From Bacteroidales bacterium (lineage in GTDB: Bacteria; Bacteroidota; Bacteroidia; Bacteroidales; UBA932), in contig JAGAKR010000002.1 in NCBI GenBank assembly GCA_017625535.1, forward strand, positions 1 to 41,269: a stretch of DNA of 41,269 nucleotides, written 5' to 3'. The notes below the pieces were generated by a model that made no database searches, was not told where the DNA came from, and worked only from the letters and a program-made list of their open reading frames with translations. This document shows, piece after piece, positions 25,509-33,044 of the stretch (positions are counted from its first letter, which is position 1; every line of letters starts with the position of its first letter). The position numbers were made by a program, and so were the translations under genes.

Positions 25509-25910
25509 ATGGCTTCTATTTTTACAAGAATTGTGAATGGTGAGATTCCTTCGTACAAGGTTGCGGAGGATGAGAATTACTATGCTTTCCTTGATATAAA
25601 TCCGCTTGCCAAAGGGCATACTCTGGTAATTCCAAAGATGGAGGAGGATTATATCTTCAATCTCCCTGTTGAGACATATTCAGGGTTGTGGAATTTTGCC
25701 AACAAGGTGGCAAAGGCAATAGACAAGGCTGTCCCTTGCAAGAGGGTAGGTGTTGCCGTACTTGGTATGGAGGTTCCACACGCACATATCCATCTTGTTC
25801 CACTGCAGAGCGAGCAGGATCTGGATTTTGGGAAGAAGAAGGCTGAACTCACAAAAGAGGAGTTTGCCGCAGTTGCGGAGAGTATTTCTAAAGCATTTTC
25901 TACACTATAA
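25509..25910 (+). CDS. HIT family nucleotide-binding protein
   Basis: This 133-residue histidine-triad protein starts SIFTRIVNGEIPSYKVAED and carries the active-site motif HAHIHLVPL near residues 91-99. The family hydrolyses nucleotide phosphoramidates or dinucleoside polyphosphates, with the middle His as nucleophile. The natural substrate is unknown. It lies 5 bases after greA and 6 before the lipoprotein gene, so all three are probably in one transcript. Confidence 0.95.
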   Translation: MASIFTRIVNGEIPSYKVAEDENYYAFLDINPLAKGHTLVIPKMEEDYIFNLPVETYSGLWNFANKVAKAIDKAVPCKRVGVAVLGMEVPHAHIHLVPLQSEQDLDFGKKKAELTKEEFAAVAESISKAFSTL

Positions 25911-25916
25911 GATATT

Positions 25917-27071
25917 ATGAAAAGAATTTTTCTATTGGGTTTGGCCGCTCTTATGGCTGTTTCATGTTCCAAAAGCAATACAGCGGTCATTGATGCCCAA
26001 ATTGACGGGGCAGATGCAAAACAGATTCTTGTTACCAAATTGTCTGTAAACCAGTTGAGGTTTGTGGATACATTAAGGACAGACAGCAAAGGTGCCGTTA
26101 CAGGCAAGATTGAACTTACAGAGGAAACCCCTAACTTCTACTATCTTTCATATAACGGAAGACGCCTTGTTTCACTTGTTCTGAAACCTGGTGACAAAGT
26201 TAAGGTTACAGCAGATACACTTGGAAGGAATGTGACTGTTGAGGGCTCACAGGAGTCTGTGCTTATGCAGAAATATGATATGGACCTTGCTGCGGCAGTA
26301 TCAAAGTTTGAGTCCCTTTCATCGCAACTCGGCAAGGCTATGGAGGCTAAGGATGCCAAGGCCGAGGCGCAACTCAATGCAGAGTTGAGCAAGCTGTATG
26401 TCAAGCACAAACAGAACACAATAAAGAGCATTATGCAGAATCCGTATGCACTTGCAAACGTACAGGCACTTTACCAGTCAATTATGCCTGGCCTTCCTGT
26501 ATTCGGCGGAGAGAATGACCACTTCATCTTCCAGAGGGTGCATGATTCATTGGCAACACTCTATCCGGAGTCTGTTTATGTGAAATCATTGCAGGAGCAG
26601 ATAAAGGCTGCAGAGGATTTGAAACTTCTTGCAGGAAGGATTGAGAATGCAGAGGAGAAATCATTCCCCAACATTTCTCTTCCCGACGTAAATGCAAAGA
26701 ATGTGGAACTTGCATCCCTTGAGGGCAGACCTTTCATCCTTATGTTCTGGGCAGTTGCAGACCCTAACCAGAAGATGTTCAACAATGAACTTAAAGAGGT
26801 TTACAATAAATACAAAGGACAGGGGCTTGAGATTTATCAGGTGGCTGTTGATACAGACAAGACAGCTTGGGCTACAGCCGTTAAGGAGCAGGAACTCCCT
26901 TGGATAAGTGTATGTGACGGAAAGGGTGCCGCATCAATTGCAGTGGCAAGTTACAATGTTACAGCCATCCCTTCAATTTTTGTTTTTGACAGGAACGGTG
27001 ACATTGTTGCAAGCAAGAACCTCTTCTCAAAAGAGAATATTGAGGCCGCTGTGCGCAAGGCAATAAAATAG
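25917..27071 (+). CDS. DUF4369 / thioredoxin-fold lipoprotein without CXXC
   Basis: This 384-residue protein has a lipoprotein signal peptide with lipobox AVSC (Cys17), so it should be membrane-anchored. An N-terminal DUF4369 domain (about residues 20-110) is followed by a helical middle region. A C-terminal AhpC/TlpA-type thioredoxin domain (about 250-384) ends the protein. The usual WxxCxxC motif reads WAVADPNQ, so both redox cysteines are missing. The cis-Pro loop AIPSIFVFD is kept. It is therefore unlikely to be a disulfide reductase and may have a binding or structural role. It ends at a strong terminator. Confidence 0.9.
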   Translation: MKRIFLLGLAALMAVSCSKSNTAVIDAQIDGADAKQILVTKLSVNQLRFVDTLRTDSKGAVTGKIELTEETPNFYYLSYNGRRLVSLVLKPGDKVKVTADTLGRNVTVEGSQESVLMQKYDMDLAAAVSKFESLSSQLGKAMEAKDAKAEAQLNAELSKLYVKHKQNTIKSIMQNPYALANVQALYQSIMPGLPVFGGENDHFIFQRVHDSLATLYPESVYVKSLQEQIKAAEDLKLLAGRIENAEEKSFPNISLPDVNAKNVELASLEGRPFILMFWAVADPNQKMFNNELKEVYNKYKGQGLEIYQVAVDTDKTAWATAVKEQELPWISVCDGKGAASIAVASYNVTAIPSIFVFDRNGDIVASKNLFSKENIEAAVRKAIK

Positions 27072-27095
27072 GTCTCCAATTACCGGTGGCAGTAT

Positions 27096-27130
27096 AAAAA
27101 AGCAGCAGTCCGCAAGGGCTGCTGCTTTTT
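27096..27130. terminator. bidirectional terminator after the lipoprotein gene / tsaB
   Basis: GCAGCAGTCC pairs with GGGCTGCTGC (one T-G wobble) around a GCAA tetraloop. It is flanked by an A-run and a T-run, so it works for both convergent genes. Confidence 0.92.
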
Positions 27131-27146
27131 CTGTAAGATATTCTTT

Positions 27147-27845
27147 CTACAGAAGCTTCTTTGGCTTGCCGGCAATGAAATCCTTAAGGTAAAAAGGCTC
27201 AAAATAGGCATTGTCCTCAAATTCTCCGGCCTGCAGTTTGCGGGTGGCAATAACACGCATTCCAGAGGCGTGGGGCTCTTGTGGGGCAAAGAAGGCATTG
27301 GGATTGCCTCCTACAAGTTCCTTGAACTTTTCTGCACCGTTGCCGGTAAAAAGTACAGGACCGGCAGCCAGTTCTGCTGCATAACTGTTTTCATCAAGTA
27401 TTTTTGCCTCAACAGGGGTAAGCTGCTCCCCGGCAGAGTTGAAATTGGCAGTGTAAACCTCCATCCTCCTGGCATCAATCATCGGGATAATGGTATATTC
27501 CCCCTCTTTCCCGTACAGGTTGTTGTCCATTGCCATTTGTGCAATTGTAGCAAGTGTACATACTGATATCAAAGGCTTACCGGCCCCGTAGCACAACCCT
27601 TTGGCACAGGAGACTCCAACCCTGAGGCCTGTGTATGAACCGGGTCCTTTGCTCACGGCAACTGCACTGCATTCTGCCATAGTTATGCCGTTCTCTTCCA
27701 ATATGTCACTTATATATCTGGCCAGCAGTGATGCGTGGGCTTTTGGCTGGTTTATGTATTTTTCTGCTACAATATTCCCGTTGTCTGCCAATGCAACCGA
27801 GCAGGAGTCAGTGGCAGTTTCAAGTAAAAGTATATAGTTCTTCAT
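27147..27845 (-). CDS. tsaB: tRNA threonylcarbamoyladenosine biosynthesis protein TsaB
   Basis: This 232-residue ASKHA-fold protein is the TsaD partner in making N6-threonylcarbamoyladenosine at position 37 of ANN-decoding tRNAs. Motifs include LLLETATDSCSVALAD at the N-terminus, AHASLL, and AVSKGPGSYTGLRVGVSCAKGL around residue 70. The gene is the last of the tolC-adaptor-tsaB run. It starts one base after the adaptor stop, so it is co-transcribed with a transporter to which it has no evident functional link. Confidence 0.95.
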   Translation of the reverse strand: MKNYILLLETATDSCSVALADNGNIVAEKYINQPKAHASLLARYISDILEENGITMAECSAVAVSKGPGSYTGLRVGVSCAKGLCYGAGKPLISVCTLATIAQMAMDNNLYGKEGEYTIIPMIDARRMEVYTANFNSAGEQLTPVEAKILDENSYAAELAAGPVLFTGNGAEKFKELVGGNPNAFFAPQEPHASGMRVIATRKLQAGEFEDNAYFEPFYLKDFIAGKPKKLL

Positions 27846-27846
27846 C

Positions 27847-29082
27847 TCATTTGTTTTCTTCAGCAGTAACAGCCGAACCGTTTGACAACTCTTTGCTTAT
27901 GGCACTGTAAGGTGCAACCACAATCCGGCAATCGGGGTTGAGCCCCCCAGTAATCTCAATATTTGTCATATCCTGGATTCCTGTCTCCACACAAGCCACA
28001 TCTACGGTACCGCTCTGCGGGTTGTATACAAACACCTGCTGCAGCACGCCGTCATAGGTGGAGAGAGAGTCAACCAGCCCCTTGCGGGTAGTGATTGCCT
28101 GCAGTGGAACCATAAGCACTCCATCCTTCTTCTGTGTCTGTATTGAAACAGATGCACTCATTCCAGGCCTGAACGGTATGGAGCTCTTTTCAAGCAGATC
28201 TTTGTAGGATTCAGCAAGTACAAGAACCTTTACCTCAAAATTTGTAACCTGGTCTGCTGTGGCTGTTCCGGAATTCTTGGAAGAGTTGGCCACCTGGGTA
28301 ACCACCCCCTTGAACTTCCTTCCAGGATATGCATCAATCTCTATTGTGGCTGTATCTTTAGTTGAGAGGCGGATGATGTCTATCTCGTTCACATCCACCA
28401 GTACCTCCATCTGGCTCAGGTCTGCTATGCGGAGCATCTCTGTTCCCGCCATCTGGGTTGTACCTACAACGCGCTCTCCAATCTCCACACTCAATTTGGA
28501 GATGGTGCCGCTCATAGGGGCATATATGTTTGTCTTAACAAGATTCTCCTCAGCCTCCTTGAGCGAAGCCTGTGCACTCTTTACATTATACTCTGCCGCT
28601 TTCAGCTGGCTCTTGGCCATCTGGTATTCTGCCAGCGACTTCTCATAGTCTGCTTGCGGGATTGTCTTTTTGCTGAAAAGCAGTTCATTCCTGTTGTGGG
28701 CAAGTTCTGTCTGCTTCATCTGTGCCTCCTGCTGCATATACTGTGATTTTACCGCATTCAGCGAAGCCTCGGCCCTGTCCCTTGCAGAGAGATATACATC
28801 CTGCTTTATCTGCAGGATAAGGTCCCCTTTCTGTACAATGTCACCCTCCTGGAAATTAAGTTTTACAATCTCGCCGGAGACATCGGGACTTATCTTCACT
28901 TCAGTTACAGGCTGTATCTTTCCGTTTGCAGGAATGGATTCCACAATTGAACCGGTTTGTGGAGCCTGCAATGTAACCCTTATCCCTTTTCCTCCATTGT
29001 TCTTCCCGATAAAAATAAGTAGGACAATTACGGCAACCGCCGCAATGAGGATGAATCTTCTGTTGTTTTTAGTTTTTCCCAT
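27847..29082 (-). CDS. periplasmic adaptor (membrane fusion) protein, MacA/RND type
   Basis: This 411-residue membrane fusion protein has an N-terminal membrane anchor (residues about 8-25). A biotinyl-lipoyl-like half motif (VSGEIVKLNFQEGDIVQKGDLI) comes next, followed by a long alpha-hairpin coiled coil (about 95-190) and the second lipoyl half (APMSGTISKLSVEIGERV). Beta-barrel and membrane-proximal domains complete it. Such proteins join an inner-membrane pump to TolC. Here it follows tolC by 9 bases. No MacB-type permease or RND pump gene is beside it; the nearest pump is the peptidase-ABC exporter upstream, which makes that exporter a candidate partner. Confidence 0.92.
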   Translation of the reverse strand: MGKTKNNRRFILIAAVAVIVLLIFIGKNNGGKGIRVTLQAPQTGSIVESIPANGKIQPVTEVKISPDVSGEIVKLNFQEGDIVQKGDLILQIKQDVYLSARDRAEASLNAVKSQYMQQEAQMKQTELAHNRNELLFSKKTIPQADYEKSLAEYQMAKSQLKAAEYNVKSAQASLKEAEENLVKTNIYAPMSGTISKLSVEIGERVVGTTQMAGTEMLRIADLSQMEVLVDVNEIDIIRLSTKDTATIEIDAYPGRKFKGVVTQVANSSKNSGTATADQVTNFEVKVLVLAESYKDLLEKSSIPFRPGMSASVSIQTQKKDGVLMVPLQAITTRKGLVDSLSTYDGVLQQVFVYNPQSGTVDVACVETGIQDMTNIEITGGLNPDCRIVVAPYSAISKELSNGSAVTAEENK

Positions 29083-29091
29083 AATCCAGTG

Positions 29092-30414
29092 TTACAATGT
29101 AATTGGGGTGTTTTTGTAATAATCCAGCACCTTCAGCTGGAAGATGTACTGGAACTTGCTCTGCAGATATTCAGACTCTGCCTTGAAAAGGTTTGTCTTG
29201 GCCACAGTATAGTCTGTTCCTCCAAGCATACCCACATTGAACTTTTCCTGTGTATACTTGAAAGACTCCTTTGCCGCCTCCATATTCTGTTTTGCCGCGC
29301 CAAGTCTCTCAAAACTTGCAAGGGCATCGTTGTATGCCTGCTGTATATCTTTAAGCAGATTCTGGTGCTGCAGTTTCAGTTCAATCTCTGAATTCTTCAC
29401 GTTCAGCCTCGCATTCCTTATTGATGTGTTGCTCCTCCAGTTGTTGAAGATAGGGATGCTTAACCCAAACCCCATAGATGGGTTGCGGTTGTTGTTGAAC
29501 TGCTCAAAAAATGCGCTGCTCTGGTTGTCGCTGTAGTATGTGCCGTATCCGGCATTGAACGAGATAGAGGGCAATGCCGCCCCTTTCTGTATCTTGTACT
29601 GCAGTTTGCTCTGTTCAAGTGCAAGTTCAGCCCCCTTTATTCGGGGAAGTCCTGTTGCATTGCCATATATCTCCTCCACACTTTCGGGGTTGAATGATAA
29701 TGTGAGGTAATCTGTCTGTGGTGTCTCTATGTCGAACTTTCCAAAATCCTCAATGTCCAGCAGCTGGGCCAGCGCAAGAAGGCTGCTCCTTACATTGTTG
29801 CCTGCAGTTACTGCCTGTACTTTCTCACTGGCAAGCTGGGCCTGTATCTCCAACAGAGAACTGTATGCCTGGCTCCCGGCCTCCACAAGCTGGCGGCTTC
29901 TGGCCTCCTGCTCCTGCACGCTTGCAAGACTTGCCTGTGCACTCTTCTCAATCTCCTTATTCAGCAGCACCTGCAGATATGCCTGGGCTACGGTGAGTGA
30001 TATCTCATCCTGCAGTTTCTCCACATTCACCCCAGCAATCTCCAGCTGCTTAAGATTGCGCTTTACCGTATTGCGTTTCTGCATCCCCTCAAAAAGGGGA
30101 ACAGAAGCTGAGATGTTCATTGATGTGCTCTGTGACAGCTTGTTCTCAATTATCTCCAGATCATTGAGGTTTACCGAACGTCCCCAGCTCATATTGTGGT
30201 TCATTGAGGCATTTACAGAGGGAAGGTACTCCATCTTGGATGAAAACAGGTTGTTCTCTGCCTGTTCAATGGCAATCTGCTGTTGCTTTACCTGCAGGTT
30301 GTTTTCTCTGGCGTGCCTGATGCATCCTTCCAGAGACCATTTGTGTTGTGTATACGCATTGCCGCACAATACAAGTGCAAGCATAAGGGCCGGTATTTTT
30401 ATAAAGTTCATCAT
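29092..30414 (-). CDS. TolC family outer-membrane efflux protein
   Basis: This 440-residue outer-membrane channel protein has a signal peptide (ALMLALVLCGNAYTQ) and two repeats of the OEP fold, each with long periplasmic helices. The first begins WSLEGCIRHARENNLQVKQQQ, and YTQEKFNVGMLGGTDY lies near the C-terminus. It forms the exit duct of a tripartite export system. Its product is expected to work with the adaptor encoded directly downstream. The gene lies 108 bases after the second double-glycine peptide gene, with a hairpin and a -7 promoter element in the gap. Confidence 0.94.
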   Translation of the reverse strand: MMNFIKIPALMLALVLCGNAYTQHKWSLEGCIRHARENNLQVKQQQIAIEQAENNLFSSKMEYLPSVNASMNHNMSWGRSVNLNDLEIIENKLSQSTSMNISASVPLFEGMQKRNTVKRNLKQLEIAGVNVEKLQDEISLTVAQAYLQVLLNKEIEKSAQASLASVQEQEARSRQLVEAGSQAYSSLLEIQAQLASEKVQAVTAGNNVRSSLLALAQLLDIEDFGKFDIETPQTDYLTLSFNPESVEEIYGNATGLPRIKGAELALEQSKLQYKIQKGAALPSISFNAGYGTYYSDNQSSAFFEQFNNNRNPSMGFGLSIPIFNNWRSNTSIRNARLNVKNSEIELKLQHQNLLKDIQQAYNDALASFERLGAAKQNMEAAKESFKYTQEKFNVGMLGGTDYTVAKTNLFKAESEYLQSKFQYIFQLKVLDYYKNTPITL

Positions 30415-30431
30415 TGGAGCAATCTTAAAGA

Positions 30432-30439
30432 CAAAGTTA
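30432..30439 (-). promoter_or_regulatory. -7 promoter element for tolC-adaptor-tsaB
   Basis: On the minus strand TAACTTTG matches TAnnTTTG exactly and lies 17 bases before the tolC ATG. No -33 TTTG is found at the ideal distance, so it may be a weak or activated promoter. Confidence 0.45.
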
Positions 30440-30455
30440 TATAATTATTGCCAAA

Positions 30456-30483
30456 GAGGGCCACTAAAATTATAGTTGCCCTC
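30456..30483 (-). terminator. hairpin between the peptide genes and tolC
   Basis: GAGGGC pairs with GCCCTC, and inside it ACTA pairs with TAGT across one mismatch. On the minus strand the stem is followed by a short TTT only. It could be a partial terminator that lowers tolC expression relative to the peptide genes, or an RNA-processing or protecting hairpin. Confidence 0.5.
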
Positions 30484-30522
30484 TACAGTCATTACAAAAG
30501 TTGTTCCCAATTCAACGCTGCG

Positions 30523-30693
30523 CTACAATGTTGCAGGTGCAGAGAACATTTTGCGGAATTTGTTTGCCATATATATCATTTTGGCAATTGTGCCTATGCA
30601 CTCTGCTATGAAAGCCACAAGTTGTGCTGTCTCCTTGTTCCTGCCGCCATATACGGCACACGCTTCGGACATATCCATCTCATATATTCCCAT
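30523..30693 (-). CDS. double-glycine-leader peptide B (bacteriocin-like precursor)
   Basis: This 56-residue precursor is shorter than the usual gene-finding cutoff. The 17-residue leader is MGIYEMDMSEACAVYGG. Counting back from the cleavage site it has GG at -2/-1, V at -4, A at -7, E at -8 and M at -12, the positions recognised by C39 peptidases. The predicted 39-residue core begins RNKETAQ. It has one Cys (core position 15), a helix-prone hydrophobic middle and a net charge of about +4. The start is strongly supported: AAAGGAGG lies 5 bases ahead of the ATG, directly at the stop of peptide gene A, with 11 bases between the two genes. No modification enzyme is adjacent. Activity (bacteriocin, signal or other) is inference. 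Confidence 0.75.
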   Translation of the reverse strand: MGIYEMDMSEACAVYGGRNKETAQLVAFIAECIGTIAKMIYMANKFRKMFSAPATL

Positions 30694-30704
30694 AACAGCC
30701 TCCT

Positions 30705-30890
30705 TTAAAAATTGTTCCAGCCGCGTTTGAACCCGTCTACAATATCCTTATGGTATTCCATAAGGAAATCAAAGGCTTCCTTTATGCAGCCCCAGAAATT
30801 CTCAAAACAGGCAACGGATACCCCTCCCCTTACAAATTGGAGTTCCCCGATGCCGGCACATACAAAACCTTCATTTTCCAATTTTTTCAT
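30705..30890 (-). CDS. double-glycine-leader peptide A (bacteriocin-like precursor)
   Basis: This 61-residue precursor has a 23-residue leader ending in ELQFVRGG: GG at -2/-1, V at -4, L at -7 and E at -8, a textbook C39-peptidase leader. The predicted 38-residue core begins VSVACFENFWGC. It has two Cys (core positions 5 and 12), is rich in aromatic residues and has a net charge of about -2. The start is the ATG at 30890; the frame can be read from a TTG three codons earlier, but the ATG gives the usual MKKLEN start. It lies 60 bases after the exporter gene and 11 bases before peptide gene B, on the same strand. Its function is inferred only from the leader and the neighbouring exporter. Confidence 0.82.
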   Translation of the reverse strand: MKKLENEGFVCAGIGELQFVRGGVSVACFENFWGCIKEAFDFLMEYHKDIVDGFKRGWNNF

Positions 30891-30950
30891 AATCTTCAAA
30901 TTTTTAAGCCCTACCGATAAGTGCTGCGTAGGTTACCACTTTGAGCATGC

Positions 30951-33044
30951 TCATTTTATTGTAACAACGTTGTCTGCAATTGAAATTCCGGCCTCCTTGT
31001 GTGAGATGAACAGGATTGTTTTCCCAGCATCCCTCAACTTCTGCAAAGTGTCCAGCACACATTTTTCACTCAACTTGTCCAATGAAGATGTGGCCTCATC
31101 AAGAATATATATTTGAGGATTCTTGTACAGGGCCCGGGCAATGGCAATTTTCTGGCATTCTCCTCCCGACAGTCCTTCCCCTTTTTCACCTGTATGGGTG
31201 AGGAGTCCCTGGGGGAACCTCCGTATCATCCCCTCCATCCCCAGGGAGAGACATATCCCAAGCACCCTCTCCATATCGGCATTATCATCGCCAAGGGTGA
31301 TGTTATCCAGTATTGAGGCATTGAACAGATGTATCCTCTGCGGTACATATCCTATCTTATCCCTCCACTGCTGCAGATTGAACTGGGCAATGTTCACCCC
31401 TCCGCAGCAGATCATCCCTTTGAGGGGAAGATGTTCCCTGAGGATAAGTTTTGCAATGGTGCTCTTCCCGCATCCGCTCTCCCCCTTTATAAGGGTGATT
31501 TTCCCTTGCGGTACGGAAAAGGTGAGATCTTCCAGCAGGGTTTCCCTTCCCGGGAAACGGAATCCCACAGAATCCACCGTCAGGCTCCCCTCAACACCAT
31601 CTGTCGGGAGTCCTTTACCCTGGGTGGCATCACTGGGAAGATCCATAATCTCAAAGATCCTACCACAGGATACGGTTGTTCTGGCAATGGTCTCCCCGGT
31701 GCTTATGAGGTTGCCCAATGGTACTGTAAGGAAGGTGCAGAGGCTGTAGAACCCAACCAGTTCCCCAATGCTCATCTCCCCTTTGAGCACTGCGGCAGAC
31801 CCTATGGTAAGGATTATGCACACAAGAGATTTTGATACCCCTTGGGAAAGGGTTTCAAATAGGTTGATGGTATTGGCGCAGGAGTGGAGCCTTCCCATAA
31901 GGGAAACCAGACTCTTTTCCAGCCTCCCTATGGACATCTTCCCGGCCCCGTAATGCCTTATCTCTCCAATGCCGGATATGGTATCAAGCACATCAGATTC
32001 AAAAGCGGCGTTTGCGGAGGCAATCTCCTTGCTGTACCTGCGGCTTATCCTTCCGCTCAGCAGGTAAAGTCCGCAATACAGCGGGGTGAACAGTGCAATG
32101 TAGAGGGTGAGCCTTGGATTGTACAGAAGCATTGCCAGAAGGGCCCCAACAATGGTAATTATGCTGGTGAGTATCCCTATGGCACCTTCTGTTACAAAGG
32201 TGCGGATATTCCGTATGTCATCTGTTCTGGATGTTATGTCACCTGCACGGTAATTGTTGAAGAACTCCTGCGGAAGGGAGATTATCTTCTCAAGGTAGCC
32301 GCAAAGGAGAGATGTCTCCATCTTAAGGCTGCATCTGATAAGGTAGCCTGCTGTTGCCCAACCTATATAAAGGGTAAATGCTGTAAGTATAACCACCAGC
32401 AATCCAAGAATGGCCATTGCGGTGTGGTCTCCTTTGGGAACCACATCATCTATAAGTTGCTGCAGCAGGAATGTTATGCTTATCCCTGTAAAGGTGCAGG
32501 TGGCGGAACCGGCAAAAGAGAGGGCAATCTCCCGGTAGAAAGAAGTGAATAAAGCAAGCAAGTGTTGTGATATGGGAGCAGACTTGCCCTCTCCGGTTCC
32601 GGAAACCGTATCCGGTTCAATTGTAATTATATAGCCTGTCCATTGTGAGACAAATTTTTCTATGGATATCTTCTCCATTTTGCCACTTGCAGGGTCCATT
32701 ATCTGCATTGTATCCCCTTTGGTGCAGTACACTACAATAAAGTGGTAATATCCGTCTGAATCTGTGATGTGGGCTATGAAAGGTGCCTCCAGACATTTGA
32801 GCGGAGTTGTCTCCTTCTCCTTTGAACGGTATCCTCTGGCCTTGAAACCGGCTTTGGCTGCACCGTCAATCAACCCCTGTATGGATATCCCCTCCGGGGT
32901 ACATCCGCAGGCCATCCTTATCCCGGCAAGTGAAACCTTTACCCCATAGAAGGCGGCAATTGAGGCAAGGCAGGCAGCCCCGCAGTCATATTTGTAGTGC
33001 TGGCGTATTTCCAGCGGCTTTCTATGTAACATCTGTGCAATCAT
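30951..33044 (-). CDS. C39 peptidase-containing ABC exporter (PCAT) for double-glycine peptides
   Basis: This 697-residue protein cleaves double-glycine leaders and exports the core peptide. The N-terminal C39 peptidase domain (about residues 10-150) has the full catalytic set: C21 in QHYKYDCGAACLAS, H101 in GYYHFIVV and D117 in IMDPASG. A six-helix ABC membrane domain (about 170-440) follows. The nucleotide-binding domain has Walker A GESGCGKST, signature LSGGE and Walker B YILDEATSSLD. The start is the ATG at 33044: it overlaps the stop of the upstream 52-residue membrane protein as ATGA. A second ATG at 33032 is possible. The open frame to 33149 begins with GTG and adds residues foreign to the family. 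Two matching precursor genes lie directly downstream. Confidence 0.95.
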   Translation of the reverse strand: MIAQMLHRKPLEIRQHYKYDCGAACLASIAAFYGVKVSLAGIRMACGCTPEGISIQGLIDGAAKAGFKARGYRSKEKETTPLKCLEAPFIAHITDSDGYYHFIVVYCTKGDTMQIMDPASGKMEKISIEKFVSQWTGYIITIEPDTVSGTGEGKSAPISQHLLALFTSFYREIALSFAGSATCTFTGISITFLLQQLIDDVVPKGDHTAMAILGLLVVILTAFTLYIGWATAGYLIRCSLKMETSLLCGYLEKIISLPQEFFNNYRAGDITSRTDDIRNIRTFVTEGAIGILTSIITIVGALLAMLLYNPRLTLYIALFTPLYCGLYLLSGRISRRYSKEIASANAAFESDVLDTISGIGEIRHYGAGKMSIGRLEKSLVSLMGRLHSCANTINLFETLSQGVSKSLVCIILTIGSAAVLKGEMSIGELVGFYSLCTFLTVPLGNLISTGETIARTTVSCGRIFEIMDLPSDATQGKGLPTDGVEGSLTVDSVGFRFPGRETLLEDLTFSVPQGKITLIKGESGCGKSTIAKLILREHLPLKGMICCGGVNIAQFNLQQWRDKIGYVPQRIHLFNASILDNITLGDDNADMERVLGICLSLGMEGMIRRFPQGLLTHTGEKGEGLSGGECQKIAIARALYKNPQIYILDEATSSLDKLSEKCVLDTLQKLRDAGKTILFISHKEAGISIADNVVTIK

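Noticed and set aside
30445-30492. A 15-residue ORF (starting MTVEGNYN) between peptide B and tolC
   Set aside because: It coincides with the hairpin at 30456-30483, has no leader features and no ribosome-binding site.
31884-32552. Long plus-strand open frames across the C39-ABC exporter (also 31123-31749 and 31329-31835)
   Set aside because: They are antisense to the exporter's membrane and ATPase domains and show no protein-like features of their own.
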